DNA of 64,000 nt from Roseomonas marmotae (GTDB lineage: Bacteria > Pseudomonadota > Alphaproteobacteria > Acetobacterales > Acetobacteraceae): the NCBI RefSeq assembly GCF_017654485.1, contig NZ_CP061091.1, positions 138,501-202,500 on the forward strand, read 5' to 3'. The notes beneath the pieces are model-generated. The model searched no databases, was not told the origin of the DNA, and saw only the letters and a list, made by a program, of their open reading frames with translations. Of this stretch, positions 8,865-17,177 are shown in pieces (position 1 is the stretch's first letter; each line of letters begins with the position of its first letter). The position numbers and the translations under genes are program-made.

Positions 8865-8950
8865 GCGCGAGAGTGAATTCAACGCATGATCTATGTTGAT
8901 TCGTTTGTGAAGTATTTCTCTGTTTTTTAACAAATATTTACTACCGGAAG
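8865..8950. promoter_or_regulatory. AT-rich divergent promoter region
   Basis: The gap between the Crp/Fnr remnant and the histidine kinase contains the most AT-rich stretch seen in the first 40 kb, including runs such as GTTTTTTAACAAATATTTA. It most likely carries the promoters of both divergent genes. I cannot assign -35/-10 boxes with certainty; no GGAAC-type general-stress promoter was seen. Confidence 0.35.
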
Positions 8951-9060
8951 CATCGACAGTGGCCCTCATCGGGCAATGTCGTCTCTGCAAACGTATCAAA
9001 TCAGACCGATCACAAATCATTTCTGAATCATCGTGCCGGCAGGTTGAAGGAAACCGAAAC

Positions 9061-10176
9061 ATGCCATCAGAAGCGCTGCGCCATTCGGGGCGCACGGATA
9101 GCCATGCGGTCACCCCGGCGGGTGACGCGGGAGAGGCTTCCGTGCTGGCCAGCATCGAACGACGCATCGCGGAAGTGGAAGCCGAGAAACAGGCGATGGC
9201 CGCGGAGCTGGAGCGCATCCGGCGCCTGCTGGACAGCGCCACGGATTATGCGATCGTGGTCCTGGACCTGCGCGGGCAGGTCACGGGCTGGAACGAGGGC
9301 GCTCGCGCGATCCTGGGCTACAGGGATTCCGAGATCCTGGGCCGCTCCGGCGAGCTCTTCTTTCCCGCCGAGGACCGCGAGCGCGGCGCCTTCGTCAGGG
9401 AGCTGTGCGGCGCGATGGAGGAAGGACGCGCGCTGAACGAGCGCTGGCACATCCGGCGCGATGGCAGCCGCTTCTGGGCCAGCGGGTCCATGATGCCGCT
9501 ATGGGACGCGAACGGGAAGCCCGTGGGCTTCCTGAATGTTCTGCGCGACGATACGAGGCGCCGGGCCGAGGAGGAACGCCGGGCGCTGCTGCTGGCCGAG
9601 ATGGGCCACCGGATGAAGAACGTCCTGTCCACGGTGCAGTCCGTCGCGTTGCAGACCCTGCACGATGCCGATGTGCCCGCGGCGGTGCGGGAGGCCCTGG
9701 GCGACCGGCTGGTGGCCCTGGCGCGTTCGCATGACCTGCTGGTCCGTGGCGGCTGGGAAGGCGCGCCCCTGGAAGAGGTCATCCGGCGCGCGCTGCTGCC
9801 CTATAACGGGCCCAATCGCCTGGACATGGATGGCACGCCGGTCTGGCTGGCGGCCGATATCGTGGAAATGCTCCACCTGGCCTTGCATGAGCTGGCGACG
9901 AATGCGGCCAAGCATGGCGCGCTCTCCGTGCCGGAGGGCCGGGTCGAGTTGCGCTGGGCCTTGCAGCGGAACAGGAACAGCCAGCCGATGGTGGAGATCT
10001 TCTGGCGCGAGCATGGCGGGCCGCCGGTCCTGCCGCCGAAGCGCCGGGGCTTCGGCTCGCGCCTGCTGGAACAGGGGCTGGAGCAGAAGTTCGGCGGCAA
10101 GGTCAGGCTCGCCTTCCGCCCGGCCGGCCTGAGATGCCATATCTGCCTGCCGGCCACGGCGGCGCCGGCGGAATAA
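9061..10176 (+). CDS. PAS domain HWE-family sensor histidine kinase
   Basis: A 371-residue soluble kinase. Residues 25-50 form a short coiled coil, followed by a PAS domain (about 50-165; DYAIVVLDLRGQVTGWNEGA, GRSGELFFPAEDRERGAF, and the PAC end NVLRDDTRRRAEEE). The HWE kinase core has its phospho-acceptor His183 in EMGHRMKNV, the N box HELATNAAKHG around Asn281, the diagnostic W-x-E (FWREH), and a short G box GFGSRLLEQ. The start at 9061 is preceded by AAGGAAA 8 bases away. No membrane segment and no adjacent response regulator, so it is an orphan kinase; signal unknown, though PAS domains of this class often bind flavin or haem. Confidence 0.93.
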   Translation: MPSEALRHSGRTDSHAVTPAGDAGEASVLASIERRIAEVEAEKQAMAAELERIRRLLDSATDYAIVVLDLRGQVTGWNEGARAILGYRDSEILGRSGELFFPAEDRERGAFVRELCGAMEEGRALNERWHIRRDGSRFWASGSMMPLWDANGKPVGFLNVLRDDTRRRAEEERRALLLAEMGHRMKNVLSTVQSVALQTLHDADVPAAVREALGDRLVALARSHDLLVRGGWEGAPLEEVIRRALLPYNGPNRLDMDGTPVWLAADIVEMLHLALHELATNAAKHGALSVPEGRVELRWALQRNRNSQPMVEIFWREHGGPPVLPPKRRGFGSRLLEQGLEQKFGGKVRLAFRPAGLRCHICLPATAAPAE

Positions 10177-10200
10177 CCGCCCGGCGCCCGCATGCCGCGG

Positions 10201-11709
10201 TCAGGGGCCGCGCTGGAAGCGGATCACCCGGCTGCGGTGGCTGGTGAGCGCCACCGTGTCGCCCTTGAAGCGCAGGCTGAAGGGCTTGGGCCAGGGGCCG
10301 TCCTGCATCTCCACCAGCAGCCGCCCCTCGCCCAACGGGCGCAGCGGGGCATGCTGGCGGGCGGGGCCGATGCCCATGCCCAGCGTCTCGCCAATGATAT
10401 CGAAGCTGGCATGGTGGCTGGGGCAGGACCAGCGGCCCTGCGCCCGCGCCAGGGTGTCATCCGCCGCCACCGGCCGGAAGTGCCGGGCGACATGGCCGAT
10501 CTCGCCCTCGATCCCGCCTTCCGCCGCGCGCAGCCGCATGGGGTTGTGGGCGGAGAGGGAGACGGCCCAGCCATCCGGGCCCTGGTACAGCGCCTCCCCG
10601 GCGCCGAGGAAACTGGCGGTGCCGCCCTGCACCGCCAGCCAGTGGCCGGTGCCGGGCTCGGCATAAAGGCCCTCGGGCAGGCTGGCGGGGGGCGGCATCT
10701 CCTGCCCCAGCAGCGCGGCCATGACCTTCAGCGCCAGGGTATAGGCACCGGGGTCCTCGCGGTTGGAGACGACCACGACGCCCAGGCCCGGCTGCGGCGC
10801 CAGCAGGAAATAGGTCTTATAGCCGGCATGGGAGCCGCCATGGCCGACCAGCGCCACCTCCCCCAGCCGCCCATGCGCCAGGCCCAGGCCATAGGCGGTG
10901 GCGCGCCCGTCCAGCAGGTGGCGCGGCGCCGCCTGCGCCGCCAGCATCCCGGCGGCGGGGCCACGATCCGCCAGCACCGCCTGTCCCCAGATGGCCAGCG
11001 ACCGCGCGCTGCCCGTCAGGCTGCCGGAGGCCGAGAGATGCAGCCCGGCCGTCGCGAGCTGCCAGCCCCTGGGCCCCATCCAGTAGCCGGGGGCGAGGCC
11101 GGGGACGATGTCGAACCAAGTCTCCGGTGCGTGCCACTGGATGCCGAGGGGGGCGGCAATCTCCGACTGGAGGAAATCCTCGAAGAGCAGGCCCTTTCGG
11201 GCCAGCGCCGCCTCCACCAGCCGGTAGCCGGTATTGGAATAGGAGATCTCCGTCCCCGCCGGGAAGTTCAAGGCGCCCAGCCCGGCCAGGAAGTCCAGCA
11301 GCGGCCCGGCCTCCGTCGCGGTATGGACGGTCAGGCCCAGCAGGCCCAGCGTCTCCCGCAGATCCGGCAGGCCGCCGGTCATGTCCAGCGCGCGGCCGAC
11401 CGTGACATCGGCCATGGGCGCGCGCAACTCCGGCAGATGCGCGCCCAGCGCATCCTCCAGCCCCACGCGGTCCTGGTGGCGGCGCTGCATGGCGGCCAGG
11501 ACATGCTTGGTGACGGAGGCGTAGCGCACCACCGTATCGGCGGTGAAGGCCGTGCCGGTGGCGAGGTTCTCCAGCCCCGCCGCCTCGACGACCGGGATCT
11601 CCCGGCTGTCGAAGGCGAGGATGGCGCCGCCCGGTGCTTCCCCCTGCCCCCAGCCGGCGATCAGGGCGGCGGCGGTCTGGGCGGCGGCGGACCAGCGGGC
11701 GGCGGCCAT
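10201..11709 (-). CDS. serine hydrolase, beta-lactamase/D-aminopeptidase family (S12)
   Basis: A 502-residue penicillin-recognising serine hydrolase. The SxxK nucleophile motif SVTK is at residues 65-68, the YSN motif (ISYSNTGYR) around residue 160, and an HxG-type third motif in GHGGSHAGYKTYF around 295. A long C-terminal beta-rich region (about 340-502) resembles the extra domains of D-aminopeptidase. It begins 7 bases after a peptide-binding protein gene on the same strand, suggesting a role in cleaving imported or cell-wall-derived D-amino-acid peptides. No signal peptide was evident, which favours a cytoplasmic peptidase over a beta-lactamase. Confidence 0.87.
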   Translation of the reverse strand: MAAARWSAAAQTAAALIAGWGQGEAPGGAILAFDSREIPVVEAAGLENLATGTAFTADTVVRYASVTKHVLAAMQRRHQDRVGLEDALGAHLPELRAPMADVTVGRALDMTGGLPDLRETLGLLGLTVHTATEAGPLLDFLAGLGALNFPAGTEISYSNTGYRLVEAALARKGLLFEDFLQSEIAAPLGIQWHAPETWFDIVPGLAPGYWMGPRGWQLATAGLHLSASGSLTGSARSLAIWGQAVLADRGPAAGMLAAQAAPRHLLDGRATAYGLGLAHGRLGEVALVGHGGSHAGYKTYFLLAPQPGLGVVVVSNREDPGAYTLALKVMAALLGQEMPPPASLPEGLYAEPGTGHWLAVQGGTASFLGAGEALYQGPDGWAVSLSAHNPMRLRAAEGGIEGEIGHVARHFRPVAADDTLARAQGRWSCPSHHASFDIIGETLGMGIGPARQHAPLRPLGEGRLLVEMQDGPWPKPFSLRFKGDTVALTSHRSRVIRFQRGP

Positions 11710-11716
11710 CCGGCGG

Positions 11717-13312
11717 TCAGGCCTTCCGCACGTCGGCGTAGGAGTTGCTATCCGCCAGGGTGCCGAGCCGCACGCCCTCCACGCCCTTGCGGCAGGCGGC
11801 GGTCTCGGTGGTCTGCAACATGATCACGAAGGGACTCCGCTGCATGTGGTCGCGCTGCAGCTGTTCATACAGCGCGAGCCGCTTCGTGGCATCAGGTTCC
11901 GCGAGCGCTTCCTGGGCGCGGCGGGTGAATTCATCGTCCTTCCAGGAATTGCGCCAGGCCAGGGTGCGGTTGCGCGCATCGGGGCCATTGTCGGTATTGA
12001 CGCAGAAGGCCTCGGCATTGCTGTTGGGGTCGAAATAATCGGCGCCCCAGGCGGTCAGCGCCGCCTCATGCTGCCGGGCACGGGTCTTGGTCAGCACCTG
12101 CCGGTTCTCGCCGGGCATCAGCCGCAGCCGGATGCCGATCTCGGCCAGGTCGGCCTGCATGGCCTGGGCGATGTCGTTGTAGGGCTGGTAGGAATAGTGG
12201 TCCATCACCAGCTCGAAGCCCCCTTCCGCGCCGGCCTCGGCCATCAGTGCCCGGGCACGGGCCACGTCCTTCCGGAAGGGCGTCTCCGTCACCGCCGCGG
12301 GGAAGCCGAGGGGCAGGAAGCTCTGATGCACCGCATGGGTCAGCGAGGCCAGGTTCTGCTGAATGCCCTGGTAGTCCAGCGCGTGCTTGATGGCCTGCCG
12401 CACCTGCGGCTTCGCGAGCTGCGGATGCGCGGTGTTCAGCTGCATCACCACCAGGGCGGCCGCGGCCTTGCGGACCAGGGTGTAGTCGGGGTCGCCCTGC
12501 AGGGCGCGCAGCTGCTCGGTGGTCAGGTTGCGCGCCACATCGGCATCCCCGTTGCGCAGCAGCAGCATCTGGGCGGAAGGATCGACGACATGCCGCAGCA
12601 CGATGCGGCGGATATTGGTGCGCTTCGCCTGCGCGGGGCTGGCTTCCAGGATGGCGCTCTCGCTCGGCTTCCAGGAGCGCAGGATCCAGTCGCCGGAGCC
12701 GGCGGAATTGGACTTCAGCCAGCCATTGCCGAGATCGTCGCCCTGCGCGTGGGAGAGGACGAGCTTCTTGTCCACCACGCTGCCGACATTGGAGGAGAGG
12801 CAGTAGAGCACGAAGGCGGGCGAGCTCTTGCCGTCCAGCGCGACGGTCAGGCTGTGCGGGCCGGTGGCGCGGATGCGCTCATCGACATTGTCGGGGGTGA
12901 AGCCGAACTGGTTGATGATGAAGGCCGGCGCCTTGTTCAGCTTGACGGCGCGGCCGAGGGAGAAGGCCACGTCCTCCGCCGTCACCGGCGTGCCGGAGGC
13001 GAAGACGGCGTCGGTCCTCAGCTGGAAGGTCAGCAGCCTGCCGTCATCGGAGACGGTCCAGGATTCCGCCAGGTCGCCTTCCAGTTCCTCCGGCTTGTCG
13101 GGGTTCGGGCGCAGCAGCTTCTGATAGACGTTGGTATTGATCTCGGCCGCCACGGCCTCGAAGTTTTCCTGCGGGTCCAGATTGGTAACGTTATCTAACA
13201 ACTGCGCCACGACCAGCATGTTCTTCGGCGTGGCGGCGAAGGCACGGGTCAGTGTGTCATAGCTGAAAAGGGAGGCGGCAGAGGCCGCCGCCAGGAAGGC
13301 GCGCCGGTTCAT
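11717..13312 (-). CDS. ABC transporter substrate-binding protein, peptide/nickel family (SBP_bac_5)
   Basis: A 531-residue periplasmic binding protein. The N-terminus MNRRAFLAAASAASLFSY and a cleavage site near AFA-A look like a signal peptide, perhaps Tat-type (one RR pair). Family landmarks are DPQENFEAVAAEINTNVYQ, LEGDLAESWTVSDDGRLLTF, VFASGTPVTAEDVAFSLGR, and C-terminal YYSYQPYND-like segments. Family members capture oligopeptides or metal chelates for an ABC importer. No permease or ATPase genes are adjacent, so it either works with a distant importer or its partners were lost. Downstream is the serine hydrolase, probably in the same transcript. Confidence 0.92.
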   Translation of the reverse strand: MNRRAFLAAASAASLFSYDTLTRAFAATPKNMLVVAQLLDNVTNLDPQENFEAVAAEINTNVYQKLLRPNPDKPEELEGDLAESWTVSDDGRLLTFQLRTDAVFASGTPVTAEDVAFSLGRAVKLNKAPAFIINQFGFTPDNVDERIRATGPHSLTVALDGKSSPAFVLYCLSSNVGSVVDKKLVLSHAQGDDLGNGWLKSNSAGSGDWILRSWKPSESAILEASPAQAKRTNIRRIVLRHVVDPSAQMLLLRNGDADVARNLTTEQLRALQGDPDYTLVRKAAAALVVMQLNTAHPQLAKPQVRQAIKHALDYQGIQQNLASLTHAVHQSFLPLGFPAAVTETPFRKDVARARALMAEAGAEGGFELVMDHYSYQPYNDIAQAMQADLAEIGIRLRLMPGENRQVLTKTRARQHEAALTAWGADYFDPNSNAEAFCVNTDNGPDARNRTLAWRNSWKDDEFTRRAQEALAEPDATKRLALYEQLQRDHMQRSPFVIMLQTTETAACRKGVEGVRLGTLADSNSYADVRKA

Positions 13313-13421
13313 GCGTTTCGTCCATCTCCAGTAAGCCGCCGGGGGGAAATTGCGGCTGGCCGCCATATAGGCCATTCGCGCCGCAGCCGGAGCGCAGCCT
13401 TGTCCGTCCGGCACGGCCCTT

Positions 13422-14537
13422 TCAGGCCAGGGGCCCGGTCTGGAACAGGGACACGCGCAGCCCGCCATGCGGGACGGGGGCGGTGCCGGGCAGGAAGGGC
13501 AGCCGCGTCGCATGGGCCAGCCGGGGCTCGCTGGCGACGATGCCGACGCGCCAGCCACGGAAGCGGCTGACGAGCGTCTGCCCGAGGGCGCGGTAGAGGG
13601 GCAGCAGCTTCGTCTTGTCGCCGATGCGGGTGCCATAGGGCGGGTTGACGATGACCAGCCCCGGCGGGCCGGCGGGCGGCTCCGCCTCGCTGATGCTGGC
13701 CTGATGGAAATCGGTGAGCTCCGCGACTCCCGCACGGCTGGCATTGGCGCGGCTCATGGCGATGGCGCCGGCATCGCGGTCGCTGCCATGGAAGCGCACC
13801 GCCGGCACGCGGGCGCTCTTCACCTCGCGCATGTGCCGCCAGGTCTCGGCATCGAAAGTCGCGAGCTGCTCGAAGGCGAAATGGCGGGCGCGGCCGGGAT
13901 TGAGCCGCGCCGCGATCTCCGCCGCCTCGATGACGAAGGTGCCGGAGCCGCACATCGGGTCATAGACCGGCTCGCTGCCGTCATAGCCGCATTGCCGCAG
14001 GAAGAGCGACGCCATGGTCTCCCGCATGGGCGCCGCGTTGACGGCTTCCTTGTAGCCGCGCTTGTGCAGCGGCTCGCCCGAGGTATCGACGCTGATGGTG
14101 CAGATGTCGTTCTCGATCCGCGCCATCACGGTGACCCCGGCCTCCGGCGAGGAAGGCGCGCCCAGGGTCTCGCGGATGGCGGTCTCGATCCGCTCGGCCG
14201 CGGCGCCGCTGTGGTAGATGCGCGACCCGGCGCAGGAGGCCTCCACCCGGAAGGGCAGGTCCGCGCGCAGGACATCACCCCAGGGCACGCGGCGCGCGCG
14301 GCTGTCGAGCTGCGCGAGATGCACGACGCGGAAGGAATCCAGGCGCGCCAGCACGCGCCCGGCGCCGCGGACCCAGAGATTCGCCCGCCAGACCTCCGGC
14401 CAGCCGCCCCTGATGACGACGCCGCCGGGCACGGGCTTCGGCTGCCGGAAGCCCTTGCCGCGTACCTCGTCGCAGAGCACCGGCTCCAGCCCCGGGGCGG
14501 TGGCAAGAAAGATCTCGAAGCCCGTGTCTCTGGTCAT
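13422..14537 (-). CDS. THUMP domain class I SAM-dependent RNA methyltransferase (RlmL N-terminal/Trm14-like)
   Basis: A 371-residue protein with an N-terminal THUMP/ferredoxin-like RNA-binding part (about 1-155; FEIFLATAPGLEPVLCDEV, DLPFRVEASCAGSRIYHSG) and a Rossmann methyltransferase (about 160-371) with DPMCGSGTFVIEAAEIA and the N6/N2 base-methyltransferase motif IVNPPYGTRIGD. It should methylate guanosine in rRNA or tRNA; 23S rRNA G2445 is the target of the closest characterised group (RlmL). The start at 14537 gives the usual N-terminus; ATG 14549 is possible. Confidence 0.9.
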   Translation of the reverse strand: MTRDTGFEIFLATAPGLEPVLCDEVRGKGFRQPKPVPGGVVIRGGWPEVWRANLWVRGAGRVLARLDSFRVVHLAQLDSRARRVPWGDVLRADLPFRVEASCAGSRIYHSGAAAERIETAIRETLGAPSSPEAGVTVMARIENDICTISVDTSGEPLHKRGYKEAVNAAPMRETMASLFLRQCGYDGSEPVYDPMCGSGTFVIEAAEIAARLNPGRARHFAFEQLATFDAETWRHMREVKSARVPAVRFHGSDRDAGAIAMSRANASRAGVAELTDFHQASISEAEPPAGPPGLVIVNPPYGTRIGDKTKLLPLYRALGQTLVSRFRGWRVGIVASEPRLAHATRLPFLPGTAPVPHGGLRVSLFQTGPLA

Positions 14538-14561
14538 TCTCACATGCATGTCGGAAGTGGG

Positions 14562-14632
14562 CGCAGGGGCGCCTCCTGTGCCCCCAGGGTTCAAGGGGCG
14601 GGGGAGGCGCGGCGCCCGCCCCTGTAGCCCCC
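14562..14632. repeat. intergenic GC-rich hairpin element (copy C of a GGGTTC-AGGGG family)
   Basis: The gap between the methyltransferase and the phospholipase genes holds GCGCCTCC paired at a distance with GGAGGCGC, an internal GGGTTCAAGGGG linker, and an imperfect hairpin formed by GGGGGAGGCG and CGCCCGCCCC. The same linker followed by a hairpin occurs at 30188-30216 and 50389-50417. It may act as a transcription terminator or mRNA-stabilising element; no T tract is present. Confidence 0.5.
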
Positions 14633-14672
14633 GACGGGAGGCAGGGCCAGCGCGGCGGGGGATGAGGGGCCG

Positions 14673-16148
14673 CTAGAGCTGCGCCTCCACCGGCAGCCAT
14701 TCCACCGCCCGCGCCAGTATCCGCCGCGCCAGCGGCGCCTCCGGCTCATGCGGCGTGGTGGTCTCGTCGTCCGTCCAGAACAGCTTCCGGCCGCGTTTCC
14801 AGACGCGGTAGCTGCGGTCGGGCTCGGTCAGGCGGCGGTGCTCGGCATGGATCTGCCGGGCCAGGACGCCATGGTGGACGAAGGCGCCCATCTCCGTGTT
14901 CAGCCGGGCGCTGCGGGGGTCGAGGTTGAAGGAGCCGACGAAGACATGCTCGCCATCGACCGCCAGGGCCTTGGTATGCAGGCTGGCGCCCTTGGAGCCG
15001 AAGACGCCGCCGTTGCGCTTCGTGGTCCGCTTCAGCTCGAACAGCGTGACGCCCAGCGCCAGCAGGCGGGGCCGGTAGCGGGCATAGCCGGCATGGACGG
15101 CCACCACATCGGTCGCCGCCAGGGAATTGGTGACCACCGTCACCTTCACGCCGCGCCGCACCAGCGTCTCGAACAGTTCCAGCCCGCCCTCGCCCGGCAC
15201 GAAATAGGGGGAGACGACCAGCGCCTCCCGGCGCGCCGCCAGCAGCGCATCGGCGATGGCCGGGGCCATGCAGCCCGCCACGCCGCGCCCCTTGGCCTTG
15301 GCGGGCGGGTCGGCCAGAACGCGCACGGCGCCATCCGCCGGCAGCAGCGCGACCTCGGACAGGGAGGCGCGGGTACGTGCCAGCTCCTTCAGATAGGGGC
15401 GCGCGGTCTCTTCGCGCGGGGTGTCCTCCAGCCGGGCCCGCACGGCGGCCAGCGCGGCCTCGCTCAGGTCGCGGCCGGCGCGGAACTGCTCCACCGGCAC
15501 CGCCAGGCTGCTGGACCAGTAGCTGTCGAACACCGCCTGGGCCTGGGAGGCGGCCTCCCCGGCGATCAGCAGGTCCAGGTCACGGAAGTTGAAGTCGCCG
15601 GCGGCGTCGAAATAGGCGTCCGAGATGTTGCGGCCGCCGACCAGCGCCACCTTGCCATCGGCCACCCAGCACTTGTTGTGCATGCGGTGGTTGAGGTGCC
15701 AGCCGCCGAGCGCGAATTCCAGCGCCAGCCCGACCTGGCCCAGGAAGCGGAAGCGGCGGGTGTTGAACAGCCGCACCTCGATCCGTGGATGGGCGGAGAG
15801 CGTGGCCAGCAGCGCCTCGCCCGTGAGGGCGTAGCTGTCGTCCAGCAGCAGCCGCACGCGCACGCCCCGGTCGGCGGCGTGCAGCGCCTCGCGCGCCATC
15901 AGCCGCCCCGTGATGTCTTCCATCCAGGTGTAGTATTGCAGGTCCAGCGTGCGGCCGGCGGCGCGGGCGATGCTGGCGCGGCTCATGAAGGCCCCCAGCC
16001 CCAGCGGGATCAGGCTGACGCCGGTGCGCGCCCCCGCCTGCGCCAGGGCCTGTTCCACCAGCCCGTCCAGGGCCGATGCGCGCGGCCCGGCCGCGGCGGC
16101 CACCGGGGCCGGCGGCGCGAGAGCAGGGGGCTGGAGGGCGATGCTCAT
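14673..16148 (-). CDS. phospholipase D family protein (cardiolipin synthase-like)
   Basis: A 491-residue PLD-superfamily enzyme with two HKD motifs: HNKCWVADGKVALVGGRN in the first half (about residue 155) and HTKALAVDGEHVFVGSFN in the second (about residue 390). The opening GVSLIPLGLGAFMSRASIARAA and LDLQYYTW match cytoplasmic or membrane-associated cardiolipin synthase/phosphatidyltransferase relatives. There are no strong transmembrane helices, unlike ClsA, so it could be a ClsB/ClsC-type enzyme or a nuclease-like PLD. Its start overlaps the stop of the EEP-family gene upstream (ATGA), so the two form one translational unit. Confidence 0.88.
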   Translation of the reverse strand: MSIALQPPALAPPAPVAAAAGPRASALDGLVEQALAQAGARTGVSLIPLGLGAFMSRASIARAAGRTLDLQYYTWMEDITGRLMAREALHAADRGVRVRLLLDDSYALTGEALLATLSAHPRIEVRLFNTRRFRFLGQVGLALEFALGGWHLNHRMHNKCWVADGKVALVGGRNISDAYFDAAGDFNFRDLDLLIAGEAASQAQAVFDSYWSSSLAVPVEQFRAGRDLSEAALAAVRARLEDTPREETARPYLKELARTRASLSEVALLPADGAVRVLADPPAKAKGRGVAGCMAPAIADALLAARREALVVSPYFVPGEGGLELFETLVRRGVKVTVVTNSLAATDVVAVHAGYARYRPRLLALGVTLFELKRTTKRNGGVFGSKGASLHTKALAVDGEHVFVGSFNLDPRSARLNTEMGAFVHHGVLARQIHAEHRRLTEPDRSYRVWKRGRKLFWTDDETTTPHEPEAPLARRILARAVEWLPVEAQL

Positions 16149-16951
16149 GCCGCGACGGCCTCGATCTGCTGGGCCGGCAGGGCGGCGGCGGTCGAGAGAT
16201 CCAGCCGCGCCTTCAGCGGCAGATGGTCGGAGGCGACGCGCGCCAGCGGCGTATCATGCGCCTGCACCTGCTGCACCAGCCCGCGCGGCCAGCCGAGGAT
16301 GCGGTCCAGCGCCAGGACCGGCAGGCGGGAGGGGAAGCTGGCGGGACCGAAGGCCAGGCTGCCGAAGACCGGCTCCAGCAGCCGGAGGGAGGAGCGGCGG
16401 CCCGGACGCCATTCATTCAGGTCGCCCATCATGAGCGTGGGCATGGGGCCGCCACGGGCGATGGCCTCCAGGATGGCGGCGCCCTGGCGCATGCGGCAGC
16501 GGCGCAGCAGCCCGAAATGCGCGGCCACCACGCGGAGCTGGCCGGCGGGCAGCTCCAGCTCGGCGATCACGGCGCCGCGCGGCTCGGCGCCCGGCAGGGC
16601 CAGGCGCTGCACCCGCACCAGGCTGCCGCGCCGCACCAGCAGGGCATTACCGTGCCAGCCATGGCCATCCGGCAGGCGGGAGATGGGCAGCAGGGAGAGG
16701 CCGTGGTCGCGCAGCGTATCGGTATCCAGCAGCCCGACGCGGCGCCCGAAGCGCTTGTCGGCCTCCTGCACCGCGACGATGTCGGGGTCCATCTCGGCGA
16801 TGACGCGGGCGACCCGGTGCGGATCGAAGCGGCGGTCCACGCCGACGCATTTATGGACGTTGTAAGACGCGACGGTGAGTTCGCTGCCAGCGGCATCCCG
16901 GGCGGGCGCTCCGCGGGACCTCTTCTGGGTATGCTCGGACTCCGCGGCCAT
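16145..16951 (-). CDS. endonuclease/exonuclease/phosphatase family protein
   Basis: A 268-residue EEP-fold phosphodiesterase. Landmarks: LTVASYNVHKCVGVDRRFD near the N-terminus, DIVAVQEAD (metal-binding Glu), MMGDLNEWRPG (catalytic Asp-x-Asn) and ASDHLPLKA (terminal Asp-His pair). The start at 16951 has GGAG 6 bases upstream; a longer reading frame to 17137 has unlikely composition. Pairing with a PLD enzyme recurs in bacteria and suggests a shared lipid or nucleic acid phosphodiester substrate. The domain assignment is firm, the substrate is not. Confidence 0.9.
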   Translation of the reverse strand: MAAESEHTQKRSRGAPARDAAGSELTVASYNVHKCVGVDRRFDPHRVARVIAEMDPDIVAVQEADKRFGRRVGLLDTDTLRDHGLSLLPISRLPDGHGWHGNALLVRRGSLVRVQRLALPGAEPRGAVIAELELPAGQLRVVAAHFGLLRRCRMRQGAAILEAIARGGPMPTLMMGDLNEWRPGRRSSLRLLEPVFGSLAFGPASFPSRLPVLALDRILGWPRGLVQQVQAHDTPLARVASDHLPLKARLDLSTAAALPAQQIEAVAA

Positions 16952-17177
16952 GAGCTGCTCCGGAACCTCCATGCTGCGGCTAGGGCGCCGCGCGGATCTG
17001 CCGGCACCATGGCCGAATTTAGGGACCAGCGGCAGGCGATCCAAGCTTGGCGCGGGGATGGCCGGAGGGTGGCTGGGTTGCGGGCGGCTCGGGTGTGTCA
17101 CAGCCGGAAGAACCCCCGAGGGGCGCGAAGGCTGCACAGCGCGCCCTGAAATCGGCCAAGCCCCAGCAGGCGGGCCT
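16952..17177. other. intergenic region without recognisable gene
   Basis: About 225 bases between the EEP gene start and the end of the exporter gene. Overlapping frames here are shadows. It probably contains the promoter of the EEP-PLD pair, but no box could be assigned. Confidence 0.4.

Noticed and set aside
8424..9242. A 272-residue minus-strand frame across the Crp/Fnr remnant and its upstream region
   Set aside because: It is in a different frame from the conserved regulator motifs and includes the AT-rich promoter region.
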